Counted from the stretch's first letter, positions 1-8,611 are shown. The stretch: 64,000 nt of DNA from Synechococcus sp. RS9916 (GCF_000153825.1 NZ_DS022299.1:894869-958868), one strand, 5' to 3'. Numbers and translations: made by a program. The notes: generated by a model from the letters alone, not told the origin.

Positions 1-767
1 CCATCGAACAAAGTCTTGATCGCCAAAGAAGCTTCATTCAATCGTTGGCCCATGAACTGCGCACCCCTCTCGCCTTACTCACCGGTAACCTGAAGCGTTT
101 AGACCGGTTGTTAGAGACATCCAGCAGAGCACAAACAAAGCTTGAATCAGCACAGCAGGAAACCGATCGTGTTAAACGACTTGTCGATAAACTGATGTTG
201 CTGTCGGACCTCGAGACAGGTCGCTATCCCTGGAACTGGGAGGTTCTGCCCTTACAGACAGCATTGAAAGACTGGCAACAATCGCTCTCTAAAAAAAAGC
301 AAACACATTTACACATTCGTGTGAATTCTCAAAACGCACTGATTCGCATTGATCGTCAAGCATTTCATCTCGTCTTGGATCAACTATTTGAAAACAGCCT
401 GCAATTCAGCGATGGGCAAGCCACTGTGTCAATCGAAGCAGAAGTCACAAAGGATGCGATCAAACTGCTGTACCAAGACTCAGGCCCCGGACTTCGAGAT
501 ACCGATCAGGATCAAATCGCCACCATTTTTGACCGCTTTCAACGACTGGAACAACACCGCAAAGCCCACCGCGCAGAAGGAGGTGGTTTGGGTCTCGCGC
601 TGGCCAAGGAACTGATGGAAGGAATGGCAGGCACTCTCCAGCTCGCGAGCCCCCCGCACCAGTCAGAGCGACCTTGCGAAGGGACACAATTCTCCATTGG
701 GTTTCAAAGGCAAATCTCCCGTCATCAGGCTGAACCCGACGATCGAGGCTGCTCCCCCGTCACATAG
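1..767 (+). CDS. Sensor histidine kinase, 3' portion (5' end outside window)
   Basis: The reading frame is already open at base 3, so only the C-terminal part of a two-component histidine kinase is present. The dimerisation/phosphotransfer H-box reads AHELRTPLALL near base 48. It is followed by an N-box-like stretch (QLFENSLQFS), a G1 box (QDSGPGL) and a G2 box (GGGLGLALAKEL), so the catalytic ATPase domain is intact. The family autophosphorylates on the His and passes phosphate to a response regulator; the sensor part is not visible. The gene looks AT-richer than its neighbours. Its last 43 bases overlap the end of the convergent receiver gene, which is a possible but unproven partner. Confidence 0.9.
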   Translation, partial: IEQSLDRQRSFIQSLAHELRTPLALLTGNLKRLDRLLETSSRAQTKLESAQQETDRVKRLVDKLMLLSDLETGRYPWNWEVLPLQTALKDWQQSLSKKKQTHLHIRVNSQNALIRIDRQAFHLVLDQLFENSLQFSDGQATVSIEAEVTKDAIKLLYQDSGPGLRDTDQDQIATIFDRFQRLEQHRKAHRAEGGGLGLALAKELMEGMAGTLQLASPPHQSERPCEGTQFSIGFQRQISRHQAEPDDRGCSPVT

Positions 768-1180
768 CGCGTGAGCAGGCGGGGTAAACGCTCAAACAAT
801 TGAGGCTTCAGGACGTAATCACTCGCTCCGGCATCGAGCACGCGCTGGCGGTAACTCGAATCACCATGCGCTGTCACGACCACCACAGGAATCGAGGATC
901 GCTGCTCTCGCAGAGCATCCAGGCATGCAAAGCCGTCCATGACCGGCATCATCAGATCCAAAAGGATCAAGGCCACAGGCCGCTGTTGAAGGAGCGCCAT
1001 CAGCTCGGCACCGTTGTCACAAAGCACAGGGTCGACACCGAGATCCTTTAGTTCTTCCTCCAGAAGAGTCCTGAGTCTTGGATCGTCGTCCACGACAGCG
1101 ACGGAGACCGTGCGGTTCAGCGTGGTGCGATCCTCCACAACACGGAACACCAGTGCACTTTCATCTTGACCCAAGGTCAA
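725..1180 (-). CDS. Single-domain (CheY-like) response regulator
   Basis: The 151-residue protein is essentially one receiver domain. It has the acidic pocket (VAVVDDDP, about residues 27-34), the phospho-acceptor Asp in LILLDLMMP, the Thr in VVVTAHG and the Lys in YVLKPQ. No output domain follows, so it probably acts by protein-protein contact or in a phosphorelay. The start is a TTG and about 25 residues precede the domain; a nearer GTG is possible. It is convergent with, and overlaps by 43 bp, the histidine kinase gene. A tRNA-Lys gene lies just upstream on the same strand. Confidence 0.85.
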   Translation of the reverse strand: MTLGQDESALVFRVVEDRTTLNRTVSVAVVDDDPRLRTLLEEELKDLGVDPVLCDNGAELMALLQQRPVALILLDLMMPVMDGFACLDALREQRSSIPVVVVTAHGDSSYRQRVLDAGASDYVLKPQLFERLPRLLTRYVTGEQPRSSGSA

Positions 1181-1200
1181 AGACGGCGCAGTTAAAAAAA

Positions 1201-1272
1201 TGGGTCGCCTGAGATTCGAACTCAGGACCAGCCGGTTAAAAGCCGGATGCTCTACCGCTGAGCTAGCGACCC
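1201..1272 (-). tRNA. tRNA-Lys (anticodon UUU)
   Basis: Read on the minus strand, the 72-nt cloverleaf starts GGGTCGC and ends GCGACCC plus discriminator A. It has a D-loop (AGCTCAGCGGTAGAGC), an anticodon loop CTTTTAA giving UUU, and a T-arm with the GTTCGAATC core. CCA is not encoded. The anticodon stem shows one apparent mismatch at its outer pair (T27-C43 by alignment). The 3' end points toward the AT-rich kinase at the window edge. Confidence 0.97.
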
Positions 1273-1387
1273 TTCCAGAACCTTGGCGTTACGCCTGGGA
1301 TCAGGAGTGCTCTTGGCACCAAGGAAACGTATCACCCGGTGCCACCCTCTTCCAAGCAGTGTTCACGGCTGAGAAGCGCAACAATCC

Positions 1388-1954
1388 ATGCCAAGGCCCT
1401 CTGCCGTCATGAAGATGCACGATGACTCACCCCATTCCTGGCCAGAGCCTCAGATTTCACCCAATGCATGGGTGGCTTCCAGCGCGGTGGTGATCGGCGA
1501 TGTGCAAATGGCTGACGGCAGCAGTCTCTGGCCAACAGCCGTCGCCCGCGCGGATCTAGCCAGCATCACGATTGGCGAAGGCAGCAACGTGCAAGACGGC
1601 GCTGTCTTGCATGGCGATCCAGGGGAACCCGTCACGATTGGGCGACACGTAACCATCGGACACCGGGCCGTGGTTCATGGGGCGACCCTGAAAGAGGGTT
1701 GCCTGATCGGCATCGGTGCCATCGTCCTAAATGGGGTGACCGTGGGAGAAGGAGCCCTAGTTGCCGCAGGCGCTGTGGTCACCAAAGACGTCCCACCCCG
1801 CACCTTGGTGGCCGGCATCCCGGCCCAGGTGAAGCGGGAATTCAGCGAAGAATTGGCGCAAAAGCAGATTCAGCACGCCATTCGCTATCGCGAATTGGCA
1901 CAGGTGCATGCCACCCGAGTGCAGCCTGAAATGCTGCAAAACCAAACGAGCTGA
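1388..1954 (+). CDS. Gamma-carbonic-anhydrase-like hexapeptide-repeat protein
   Basis: This 188-residue protein is a left-handed beta-helix of hexapeptide repeats (VVIGDV, SITIGEG, VTIGRH and others). It has three candidate zinc-ligand histidines: one in AVLHGDP, then the HxxxxH pair in TIGHRAVVHG. That is the layout of the gamma-class carbonic anhydrase/YrdA family, whose members are trimeric zinc or iron proteins; many have no proven anhydrase activity. No CcmM-type RuBisCO-like repeats follow, so it is not CcmM. The start is supported by GAGAAG about 12 bases upstream, though ATGs at 1409 and 1415 are possible. psbY follows. Confidence 0.85.
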   Translation: MPRPSAVMKMHDDSPHSWPEPQISPNAWVASSAVVIGDVQMADGSSLWPTAVARADLASITIGEGSNVQDGAVLHGDPGEPVTIGRHVTIGHRAVVHGATLKEGCLIGIGAIVLNGVTVGEGALVAAGAVVTKDVPPRTLVAGIPAQVKREFSEELAQKQIQHAIRYRELAQVHATRVQPEMLQNQTS

Positions 1955-2015
1955 AGCAACGATTCCGCTGAAGGCTGCGTGGTCTTTAAGATCGTTGGGA
2001 TTTTTTGATGCACCC

Positions 2016-2138
2016 ATGGACCTCCGGCTCGTCCTCGTGGCTTCCCCGATCCTTCTGGCACTGAGCTGGGCAGGGTTCAACATCGGCCGCGCTGCCGTTG
2101 GTCAGCTCCAGCTGATGATCAAGCGCAGCCGCGCCTGA
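2016..2138 (+). CDS. psbY: Photosystem II protein Y (PsbY)
   Basis: The ORF encodes 40 residues beginning MDLRLVLVASPILLA. It has one transmembrane helix (roughly residues 5-25) and a basic tail ending IKRSRA, matching the single-helix low-molecular-weight PSII subunit PsbY in length and sequence. PsbY sits at the edge of the PSII core near cytochrome b559. The ATG at 2016 is chosen over an in-frame upstream start because only this gives the family N-terminus. Confidence 0.9.
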   Translation: MDLRLVLVASPILLALSWAGFNIGRAAVGQLQLMIKRSRA

Positions 2139-2180
2139 TCCACCGCTCCTTAAGGTTGAGGCTCAGCGATTGCCTCGACC

Positions 2181-3542
2181 TTGAGCACAGCACCAACCGT
2201 TGTCGTGATCGGTGCTGGCCTCGCCGGCACCGAAGCGGCGTGGCAGATCGCCAATGCGGGCGTCAAGGTTCGCCTTATCGAAATGCGGCCGATGAAACGC
2301 TCACCGGCCCACCACAGTAGTGAGTTTGCTGAGCTTGTCTGCAGCAACAGCTTTGGAGCTCTGAGCAGTGATCGTGCAGCTGGCCTCCTGCAGGAAGAGT
2401 TAAGGCGCCTGGGCTCTCTGGTCATCCGCACCGCCGACACCCACGCTGTGCCCGCCGGTGGTGCACTCGCTGTTGATCGTGGTCGTTACAGCGCAGCCCT
2501 GACAGCCGCCCTGGAAGAGCACCCCTTGGTGACGATCGAGCGGCGTGAGCAGCTTTCACTGCCTGCGAATGATCAAATCACTGTGTTGGCCACAGGGCCA
2601 CTCACCAGCGAAGCCCTCGCGGAAGATCTGCGTGGCTTCACCGGACGTGAAGACTGCCACTTTTTTGATGCAGCCAGCCCCATCGTGGAAGGGGAAAGCA
2701 TCGACATGGACAAGGCCTTTCGAGCCAGCCGTTATGACAAGGGTGATGCTGATTACATCAACTGCCCGATGAATCAGGAGCAGTACCTCGCGTTTCGTGA
2801 GGCACTCCTGGAAGCAGAACAGGCGGAGCTCAAGGACTTCGAGAAAGACAGTGCCACCTTTTTCGAGGGATGCCTTCCCATCGAAGAACTGGCTCGGCGT
2901 GGTGAAGACACCATGCGCTACGGCCCCCTCAAACCGATTGGTCTCTGGGATCCCCGGTGGGGCGATGTCAATGATCGCGACGTGCGCCGCGCTAAACGGG
3001 CCTATGCCGTGGTGCAACTACGCCAAGAAGACAAGGACGGTCGACTCTGGAACTTGGTGGGATTTCAGACCAATCTCAAGTGGGGAGAGCAGAAACGTGT
3101 TCTGCGGCTGATTCCCGGTCTAGAGGAGGCGGAATTTGTGCGCTTTGGGGTGATGCACCGCAACACCTTTCTGGAAGCACCTGAGCTACTTGAGCCAACA
3201 CTGCAATTCAGACGCCGCGAGCGGCTACTGGCCGCAGGGCAAATCACGGGGACGGAGGGCTATGCCGCTGCAGTGGCAGGCGGGTGGTTGGCGGGCACCA
3301 ATGCTGCACGTCTGGCCAAGGGTCAGGCCCCAATGACATTGCCCCCCACCTGCATGATTGGCGCCCTTACCCACTTCATCAGTGAGGCTCCCTCAGGCAA
3401 GTTTCAGCCGATGCCACCCAATTTCGGACTGCTCCCTGAACTGCCCGAGCGAATCCGTGACAAGCGCCGCCGCTACGGCGCCTACCGAGACAGAGCCCTC
3501 AACGATTTGGCCACCGCAACGATGGTGCCAGCAGCGGCATAA
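2181..3542 (+). CDS. trmFO: Methylenetetrahydrofolate--tRNA (uracil-54-C5)-methyltransferase TrmFO
   Basis: TrmFO makes 5-methyluridine at position 54 of the tRNA T-loop, using methylene-THF and FADH2. The 453-residue protein has an N-terminal FAD-binding motif ([13 protein letters not shown]), then the family stretches RLIEMRP and CSNSFGA. Near the C-terminus are [16 protein letters not shown] and the ALTHFISE region. Length and motifs fit a complete enzyme. The start is a TTG; there is no better ATG upstream of the FAD motif. It follows psbY after about 40 bp and is probably independently expressed. Confidence 0.95.
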   Translation: MSTAPTVVVIGAGLAGTEAAWQIANAGVKVRLIEMRPMKRSPAHHSSEFAELVCSNSFGALSSDRAAGLLQEELRRLGSLVIRTADTHAVPAGGALAVDRGRYSAALTAALEEHPLVTIERREQLSLPANDQITVLATGPLTSEALAEDLRGFTGREDCHFFDAASPIVEGESIDMDKAFRASRYDKGDADYINCPMNQEQYLAFREALLEAEQAELKDFEKDSATFFEGCLPIEELARRGEDTMRYGPLKPIGLWDPRWGDVNDRDVRRAKRAYAVVQLRQEDKDGRLWNLVGFQTNLKWGEQKRVLRLIPGLEEAEFVRFGVMHRNTFLEAPELLEPTLQFRRRERLLAAGQITGTEGYAAAVAGGWLAGTNAARLAKGQAPMTLPPTCMIGALTHFISEAPSGKFQPMPPNFGLLPELPERIRDKRRRYGAYRDRALNDLATATMVPAAA

Positions 3543-3593
3543 GGCTGCACATGTAGTCCCGCTGCTACCAAAAGGGAAACGGGCTACGCCTCC

Positions 3594-4565
3594 ATGGCAT
3601 CTGCTGACGTTTCTGGGGAGCATCCAATACGCACTGATCACCATCGTCTGATCGAACAACGCTCGTTGCGCATTGGTGTGATTGCCAGTGCCCTCATGGC
3701 GGTGGCCGGACTCTGGGTGCACGTGCTGTCCGGGTCCTATGCGTTGCTCCTCGATGGGCTGTATTCCGCAGTCATGGTGGGATCAGGTCTGGTGGCAGCC
3801 AGGATCAGTCGCAATGTGGTGCGTCCCCCTGACCGGGCTTACCCCTATGGCTACGACGGCCAGGAAGCGCTCTATGTGTTGTTTCGGTCTCTTGTGCTGA
3901 TCGGCGTGTTGACCTTTGCAGCGGCAGCCGGTCTAGCCACGGTGATTGATTACGCCAAAGGGCAAACCATCCCGGAAGTAGTGCTGGGTCCGGTCGCCCT
4001 TTATTCCGTCGGGATGGTGGTGATTTGCTGGGGACTGGCCTGGTGCCACGACCGGGACTGGCGCAGAACGGGAGCGCAATCGCAATTGCTGCTCACCGAA
4101 GCGCGTGCCGCTCGCGTGGATGGACTGATCAGTGGGCTAACGGGCCTTGCCCTACTGAGCACTCCTTTGCTTCGAGAGACCCCTTTGGCTGTTCTGACGC
4201 CCATTACCGATTCCCTGCTGGTGCTGGTGGTGAGTGCCGTAGTGCTGCGCGAACCCCTGCAGGCGTTCCTCACCGCCCTGAGCCAAACCGCCGGTGCCTC
4301 AGCCGAAAGTGACACGGTGCGATCCACGCGTGCCGCCCTGGAAGACCTCCTCGCTGGCCTGTCCTGCTGGCTGCTAGACCTCACGGTGATGCAGGTGGGA
4401 CGCACGGCGTTTGTGGTCGTCTATCTCAACCCCAGCCAACCCATGGATGGGGCCGCCATTGACCTGCTGCGGTTACGCATTGAGGAACGCTGCCGGCAGT
4501 TGATGACCCGCCCGGTGCGCTCCGAAGTGATCCTCACAGCAACCCCGCCGTTTCCCGTTCACTGA
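3594..4565 (+). CDS. Cation diffusion facilitator (CDF)-family membrane protein with atypical metal site
   Basis: The protein has 323 residues and about six hydrophobic helices (residues about 25-235), followed by a cytoplasmic C-terminal domain of the CDF type. CDF proteins export divalent metals (Zn, Fe, Mn) by proton antiport. In YiiP-like members TM2 carries DxxxD and TM5 carries HxxxD. Here TM2 reads LLDGLYSAV (DxxxS) and TM5 reads ARAARVDGL (AxxxD), so only two of the four site-A ligands appear kept. It may carry another cation or transport poorly. The neighbours trmFO and crtH give no functional clue. Confidence 0.75.
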   Translation: MASADVSGEHPIRTDHHRLIEQRSLRIGVIASALMAVAGLWVHVLSGSYALLLDGLYSAVMVGSGLVAARISRNVVRPPDRAYPYGYDGQEALYVLFRSLVLIGVLTFAAAAGLATVIDYAKGQTIPEVVLGPVALYSVGMVVICWGLAWCHDRDWRRTGAQSQLLLTEARAARVDGLISGLTGLALLSTPLLRETPLAVLTPITDSLLVLVVSAVVLREPLQAFLTALSQTAGASAESDTVRSTRAALEDLLAGLSCWLLDLTVMQVGRTAFVVVYLNPSQPMDGAAIDLLRLRIEERCRQLMTRPVRSEVILTATPPFPVH

Positions 4566-4621
4566 CCAATCACCGCAGTCTTGCCAGCACCTAGGGTTCA
4601 CACCTTGAGACGACTGCCGCT

Positions 4622-6163
4622 GTGAGCCAACCCGCCTGGGACGTGATCGTGATCGGCTCCGGAATCGGCGGTCTGGTCACAGCCTCCCAGCTGGCAGCCA
4701 AGGGGGCCAAAACCCTTGTGCTGGAAAGGTATTTGATCCCCGGTGGGTCTGGGGGCAGCTTCCACAGAAAGGGCTACACCTTCGACGTGGGTGCATCGAT
4801 GATCTTCGGGTTCGGGGAGAACGGTCACACCAACCTGCTCACCCGCGCTCTGGCGGATGTCGGTCAACGCTGCGAGACCGTGCCCGATCCTGTGCAGCTG
4901 GAATATCACCTTCCTGGTGGTCTGACCATGGCTGTCGACCGCGACTACGACAACTTCATTGCTCGCATGAGCGCCCGCTTCCCCCACGAGGCGAAAGGAA
5001 TCCAAGCGTTCTATGACACCTGTTGGCAGGTGTTCCGCTGTCTGGATGCGATGCCCCTGCTATCGCTCGAGGACCCCGCTTACCTCGCCAAGGTGTTCTT
5101 CCGAGCTCCCTTAGCCTGTTTGGGACTGGCACGCTGGCTGCCCTTCAACGTTGGAGACGTCGCCCGCAAACACATCCGTGATCAGGAGTTGCTGCGCCTG
5201 ATCGACATGGAGTGCTTCTGCTGGTCGGTGATGCCTGCCGATCGCACCCCAATGATCAATGCCGGCATGGTGTTCTCAGACCGTCATGCCGGCGGGATCA
5301 ATTACCCCAAAGGCGGGGTGGGCGTGATCGCTGAAAAACTGGTGGCAGGGTTGGAAGCCCATGGTGGGAGCATCCGCTACAAGGCTCGCGTCTCCCAGGT
5401 GCTGGTGGAGAACGGAACTGCTGTTGGAGTGCGCCTGGCCGATGGCGAGGAGATCAGAGCGCGGCGCGTGGTCAGCAATGCCACCCGTTGGGACACCTTC
5501 GCAGGCGAAGGCTCATCCAGGTCAACCCTGGTGGATGCCGAGCACACTCCTTCTGGGGAATCCACCTGGCGGCGCCGCTATCAACCCTCCAGCTCGTTTC
5601 TCTCCCTCCATCTCGGCGTGAAAGCCGAGGTGATTCCCGACGGACTGCATTGCCACCACCTGCTGCTGGAGGACTGGCGCGCAATGGAAGCGGAACAGGG
5701 AGTGATTTTCGTCTCAATCCCGACCTTGCTGGATCCGTCTTTGGCGCCCGATGGTCACCACATCGTGCACACCTTCACGATGAGCGACATGCGGCACTGG
5801 AAAGGGTTAGCTCCCAAGGCCTATGCAGCGAAGAAAGAAGGTGATGCTGCGCGACTGATCGAGCGCCTGGAAGCGCTTCTCCCTGGGCTCTCGAAGGCGA
5901 TCGACGTGCAGGAAATCGGCACGCCGCGAACCCATCGTCGCTTCCTGGGCCGGATGGGAGGGACCTATGGCCCCATCCCCCTAGGCCGTTTACCTGGCCT
6001 GCTGCCGATGCCCTTCAATCGCACCGGTCTTGAACACCTGTATTGCGTTGGTGATTCCTGCTTCCCGGGACAAGGCCTGAATGCGGTCGCCTTCAGTGGT
6101 TACGCCTGCAGCCACCGAATCGGAGCTGATCTCGGATTGAATGCGTGGGCATTGCCAGCTTGA
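4622..6163 (+). CDS. crtH: Prolycopene isomerase (carotenoid isomerase CrtH/CrtISO)
   Basis: CrtH isomerises poly-cis lycopene to the all-trans form in carotenoid synthesis and is related to phytoene desaturases. The 513-residue protein has an N-terminal dinucleotide-binding motif (VIVIGSGIGGLVTASQLA), followed by the CRTISO-like PGGSGGSFHRKGYTFDVGAS. The C-terminal motif is CVGDSCFPGQGLNAVAFSG. The Pro-Gly-Gly-Ser-Gly-Gly stretch favours isomerase over desaturase. The start is GTG. It stands alone on the plus strand between a CDF protein and an unknown small protein. Confidence 0.93.
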   Translation: MSQPAWDVIVIGSGIGGLVTASQLAAKGAKTLVLERYLIPGGSGGSFHRKGYTFDVGASMIFGFGENGHTNLLTRALADVGQRCETVPDPVQLEYHLPGGLTMAVDRDYDNFIARMSARFPHEAKGIQAFYDTCWQVFRCLDAMPLLSLEDPAYLAKVFFRAPLACLGLARWLPFNVGDVARKHIRDQELLRLIDMECFCWSVMPADRTPMINAGMVFSDRHAGGINYPKGGVGVIAEKLVAGLEAHGGSIRYKARVSQVLVENGTAVGVRLADGEEIRARRVVSNATRWDTFAGEGSSRSTLVDAEHTPSGESTWRRRYQPSSSFLSLHLGVKAEVIPDGLHCHHLLLEDWRAMEAEQGVIFVSIPTLLDPSLAPDGHHIVHTFTMSDMRHWKGLAPKAYAAKKEGDAARLIERLEALLPGLSKAIDVQEIGTPRTHRRFLGRMGGTYGPIPLGRLPGLLPMPFNRTGLEHLYCVGDSCFPGQGLNAVAFSGYACSHRIGADLGLNAWALPA

Positions 6164-6202
6164 TCTGGCACGCACGAACGTGCCAGTCGCTTCCTAGGCT
6201 CG

Positions 6203-6508
6203 ATGCCGTGGCGAAAGTCTGATTTGAATCGCCCTGAGCAGCCGGGAGCCCACGAGCTGGCCCAATATCTCGAAAGCCGCGGTGAGCTCAGCAAACCGTG
6301 GAATTTGCAGTTATTGCGGCTGGCCAAACTCAAGGAATCCCGCAATCAATTGAGCCAGGAAGAGTACCTTTCTGCCATCAAAGATGCACACGCTGATTTG
6401 ATGCGTCTGGGCGAGTTCTGGAAAGGACGTGAAGCCGAGGTGTTTGGTGGTGAATACATCCCTCCTGAAATCATCGAACCACTGCCCGGTTCAGCCGACG
6501 ACCGCTAA
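6203..6508 (+). CDS. Conserved cyanobacterial hypothetical protein (101 aa)
   Basis: A soluble, charged 101-residue protein with no signal peptide, transmembrane segment or recognised catalytic motif. It appears helical in the middle (SKPWNLQLLRLAKLKESRNQ) and has an acidic, proline-containing end (GGEYIPPEIIEPLPG). I recognise the style of a picocyanobacterial unknown but no named family. It begins 39 bp after crtH and is followed 20 bp later by a membrane protein gene, so the three may be co-transcribed. Confidence 0.75.
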   Translation: MPWRKSDLNRPEQPGAHELAQYLESRGELSKPWNLQLLRLAKLKESRNQLSQEEYLSAIKDAHADLMRLGEFWKGREAEVFGGEYIPPEIIEPLPGSADDR

Positions 6509-6528
6509 CCCCTAGCCACACCTTCCGC

Positions 6529-7083
6529 ATGACCATCGCGCGTCGTTTCCAGCTCTCGCCACTGATCCGCTTCACTCTTCTTGCTGTATATCTGGCGTTA
6601 GTGGTCCCCTTACCCCTGCTCGCTCCTGTGGGACTGCGGCCTTGGCTTCTTATCGCATCCATCACAGGGCTGGGATTGGTTGTCGCCCTGCTTTCAGAAC
6701 AGGTCACTGTCAACGCCACAGGCTTGAACGTCGGCTATCCCAGCTGGTGCAACTGGTTGTTGCGGCGAGGTTGGTGCCTCAATTGGGACGAAATCCGCGG
6801 CTTGGTTCCTGTGGGGACAAGCCAGGGGGGAACGGTGTATTACTTCACCACCCACGACCAGCGTCATCAACTGCTTCCCCAGAGGCTGGAATCATTCCAA
6901 GACTTTCTTGGCCTTGTGGAACAACACACCAACCTTGACACCTCAACAATCGGTCGACTCACCCCTCCGTGGACCTATCAACTGTTAGCGGGACTTGCTG
7001 TCTCCATGTTGATTGGCGAAGCAACCCTTGGCTTAGCCATCGGTCAGGGGTGGCTAATCATGCCGGCAACTGTTTCAAGCTGA
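6529..7083 (+). CDS. Hypothetical membrane protein with central soluble domain
   Basis: The 184-residue protein has two N-terminal hydrophobic segments (about residues 14-52) and a roughly 85-residue soluble middle (LNWDEIRGLVPVG ... YYFTTHDQRHQLLPQ). A C-terminal helix (about 150-178) follows. The helix-pair-then-strand-rich layout recalls bacterial PH-like membrane proteins, but this is inference from hydropathy only. It lies 20 bp after the 101-residue protein gene. The transcript end is followed by the hairpin cluster at 7094-7170. Confidence 0.65.
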   Translation: MTIARRFQLSPLIRFTLLAVYLALVVPLPLLAPVGLRPWLLIASITGLGLVVALLSEQVTVNATGLNVGYPSWCNWLLRRGWCLNWDEIRGLVPVGTSQGGTVYYFTTHDQRHQLLPQRLESFQDFLGLVEQHTNLDTSTIGRLTPPWTYQLLAGLAVSMLIGEATLGLAIGQGWLIMPATVSS

Positions 7084-7093
7084 AGGTCGGCTT

Positions 7094-7170
7094 GAAGCGC
7101 TAGGCGCTTCCCTACGACACGACGCTGCGTCAAAGATCAATGGATGTGAAAAACATCTAAAGACCATTGA
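7094..7170. other. Cluster of nested inverted repeats, candidate structured RNA or 3' UTR
   Basis: The 134-bp gap between two membrane-protein genes holds several inverted repeats. GAAGCGC/GCGCTTC pairs at 7094-7110 with a 3-nt loop, and GACGC-T-GCGTC lies just downstream. TCAATGG (7137-7143) pairs with CCATTGA (7164-7170) around an inner ATGT-GAAAA-ACAT hairpin (7144-7156). No T-run follows the first hairpin, so it is not a classical terminator. It could stabilise the upstream mRNA, act in the leader of the DUF805 gene at 7218, or be a small RNA. Confidence 0.5.
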
Positions 7171-7217
7171 ATCGCATCCGAGGAAATGAGACCCTGATCA
7201 TGTGATGTCGAAAAAGC

Positions 7218-7646
7218 ATGAATCAGATTCTCAAACTTGTTGATTACCGGGGAGAGCTAGGGCGACTGGCTTACTTCTCAAGAAGTATCTACAGAATCCC
7301 ACTCATGATCGCAGTGATTGCGATCAACTTCGGCCTCAAACTGTTGCTCGGCTATCCCCCCAGCGTTGAACTTTTTCAGACATCCCTGACGGATCCACTG
7401 GTGACGGTGATGTCACTTGTATTCTTTCTTCCCCTCACCATCCGCAGAGCAAACGATGCGGGTATCAGCTTTTGGTGGGTCATCTTTTTCGAGATTCTTT
7501 ATCTTGTACCAGAGCCTTCAGAAGACATGGCGTCTTACGGCATTTATACGTTATTGGTCTCAATTCCATACTTAGTCTGGTGTCTGATCATCGTGTTCAA
7601 GCCCGGCAAAGCCCTGAGAGGACACCGTCGCTCCAATGCAACTTAA
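7218..7646 (+). CDS. DUF805-family small membrane protein
   Basis: The 142-residue protein has four predicted hydrophobic helices and the family's hallmark segments. These are an N-terminal YRGELGRLAYF stretch, the central RRANDAGISFWW motif, and a final helix followed by PGKALRGH. DUF805 proteins are inner-membrane proteins of unknown function. The region looks AT-richer than flanking core genes and is bordered by other small unknowns, consistent with accessory content. The ATG is unambiguous relative to the motif. Confidence 0.85.
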   Translation: MNQILKLVDYRGELGRLAYFSRSIYRIPLMIAVIAINFGLKLLLGYPPSVELFQTSLTDPLVTVMSLVFFLPLTIRRANDAGISFWWVIFFEILYLVPEPSEDMASYGIYTLLVSIPYLVWCLIIVFKPGKALRGHRRSNAT

Positions 7647-7769
7647 GAGGGGAGAAAAAGTGAACTCTGCGAACGCATCCAAGTTCCCTGGTCATTTCAC
7701 AACTGGCAAAAGCAATTGAGATAAGTTCCCCGCTTTTGAAACTAACCGACTCAATGGATCAGGGCTACG

Positions 7770-8534
7770 TCATGCTGGTACGTGATCCAAACTGAAGCGA
7801 TAGCCCTGCTGACGGACTGTCGTAATCCCACCTCCATCACCAAGCCCTGCCTGCTCCAATTTGCGACGAAGCGTCAGAATCTGAGTATCCACTGATCGAG
7901 GCCCACCACTGAAGGGAGGCCAGGCCATCCTCAGAAGGTCCTGACGACTACGCACCACGCCAGGTGGCATCAACAGTGCACAGAGCAGTGCAAACTCACG
8001 CGGACTGAGCTCAACAGGCTTTTCGCGCAAAGTGACCTGACGAAGCAGCAAATGCACTTCCAGTGGGCCCACGGTGACCCGCTCTTGCAGACCGGAGCGC
8101 CCACGCTTGAGCAGGGTGCGACAGCGAGCAGCCAGTTCTTCCAGACCAAATGGCTTGCGCAACACATCGTCAGCCCCTTCATCCAAAAGGCCCACCACAG
8201 GCTCAGCCCCGCCGCGGGCGGTCAGCACGATCACAGGGCAGCGCAAATGCTGAGCAAGGCGCAAGGCAGAACTGCGCTCGAGCAGCTCTGCACTCACAAG
8301 CAGATCAGGAGATTGCTCCTGACAAACCTCCAGAGCTTCTGCGGCAGTGCCAACCGCAGCCGTGAGGTGCCCGTCCTGACGCAAACGCTGCACCAACACA
8401 GTGCGGAGCGTGGGATGAGGCTCAACGATGAGCACCCGCGATGGCTCCCTGGGGAGGGTGGCTGCAGGCACAGGAGCAGTCGCCGGCGACTGCAAGACAC
8501 CTACTGGCATCAGATCGCGGGATGAGGAGGTCAC
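7770..8534 (-). CDS. OmpR/PhoB-type DNA-binding regulator with non-phosphorylatable receiver
   Basis: The 254-residue protein has a receiver domain (about residues 33-145) and a C-terminal winged-helix domain. The winged helix contains ELSPREFALLCALL, VDTQILTLRRKLE and TVRQQGYRFS. The receiver keeps the late Lys (VLRKPFG) but has lost the acidic pocket (IVEPHP instead of DD). The phospho-acceptor position reads LLVSAELLE where LxLDLxLP is expected. It therefore probably acts as an atypical, phosphorylation-independent regulator. It is divergent from the 89-residue gene at 8612. The start is GTG with an in-frame ATG at 8510. Confidence 0.88.
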   Translation of the reverse strand: MTSSSRDLMPVGVLQSPATAPVPAATLPREPSRVLIVEPHPTLRTVLVQRLRQDGHLTAAVGTAAEALEVCQEQSPDLLVSAELLERSSALRLAQHLRCPVIVLTARGGAEPVVGLLDEGADDVLRKPFGLEELAARCRTLLKRGRSGLQERVTVGPLEVHLLLRQVTLREKPVELSPREFALLCALLMPPGVVRSRQDLLRMAWPPFSGGPRSVDTQILTLRRKLEQAGLGDGGGITTVRQQGYRFSLDHVPA

Positions 8535-8611
8535 ATCAGTTGACAGTGCGCACTTACGCTAAGCCCAATTCAATGGCACGCTGGTAGCAGAGGCTGCCGT
8601 CCTCACAGGTC

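Noticed and set aside
3553-3587. GTAG-CCCG/CGGG-CTAC hairpin between trmFO and the CDF gene
   Set aside because: The stem has a bulge, no T-run follows, and an alternative small stem uses the same bases. It is too weak to call a terminator or attenuator.
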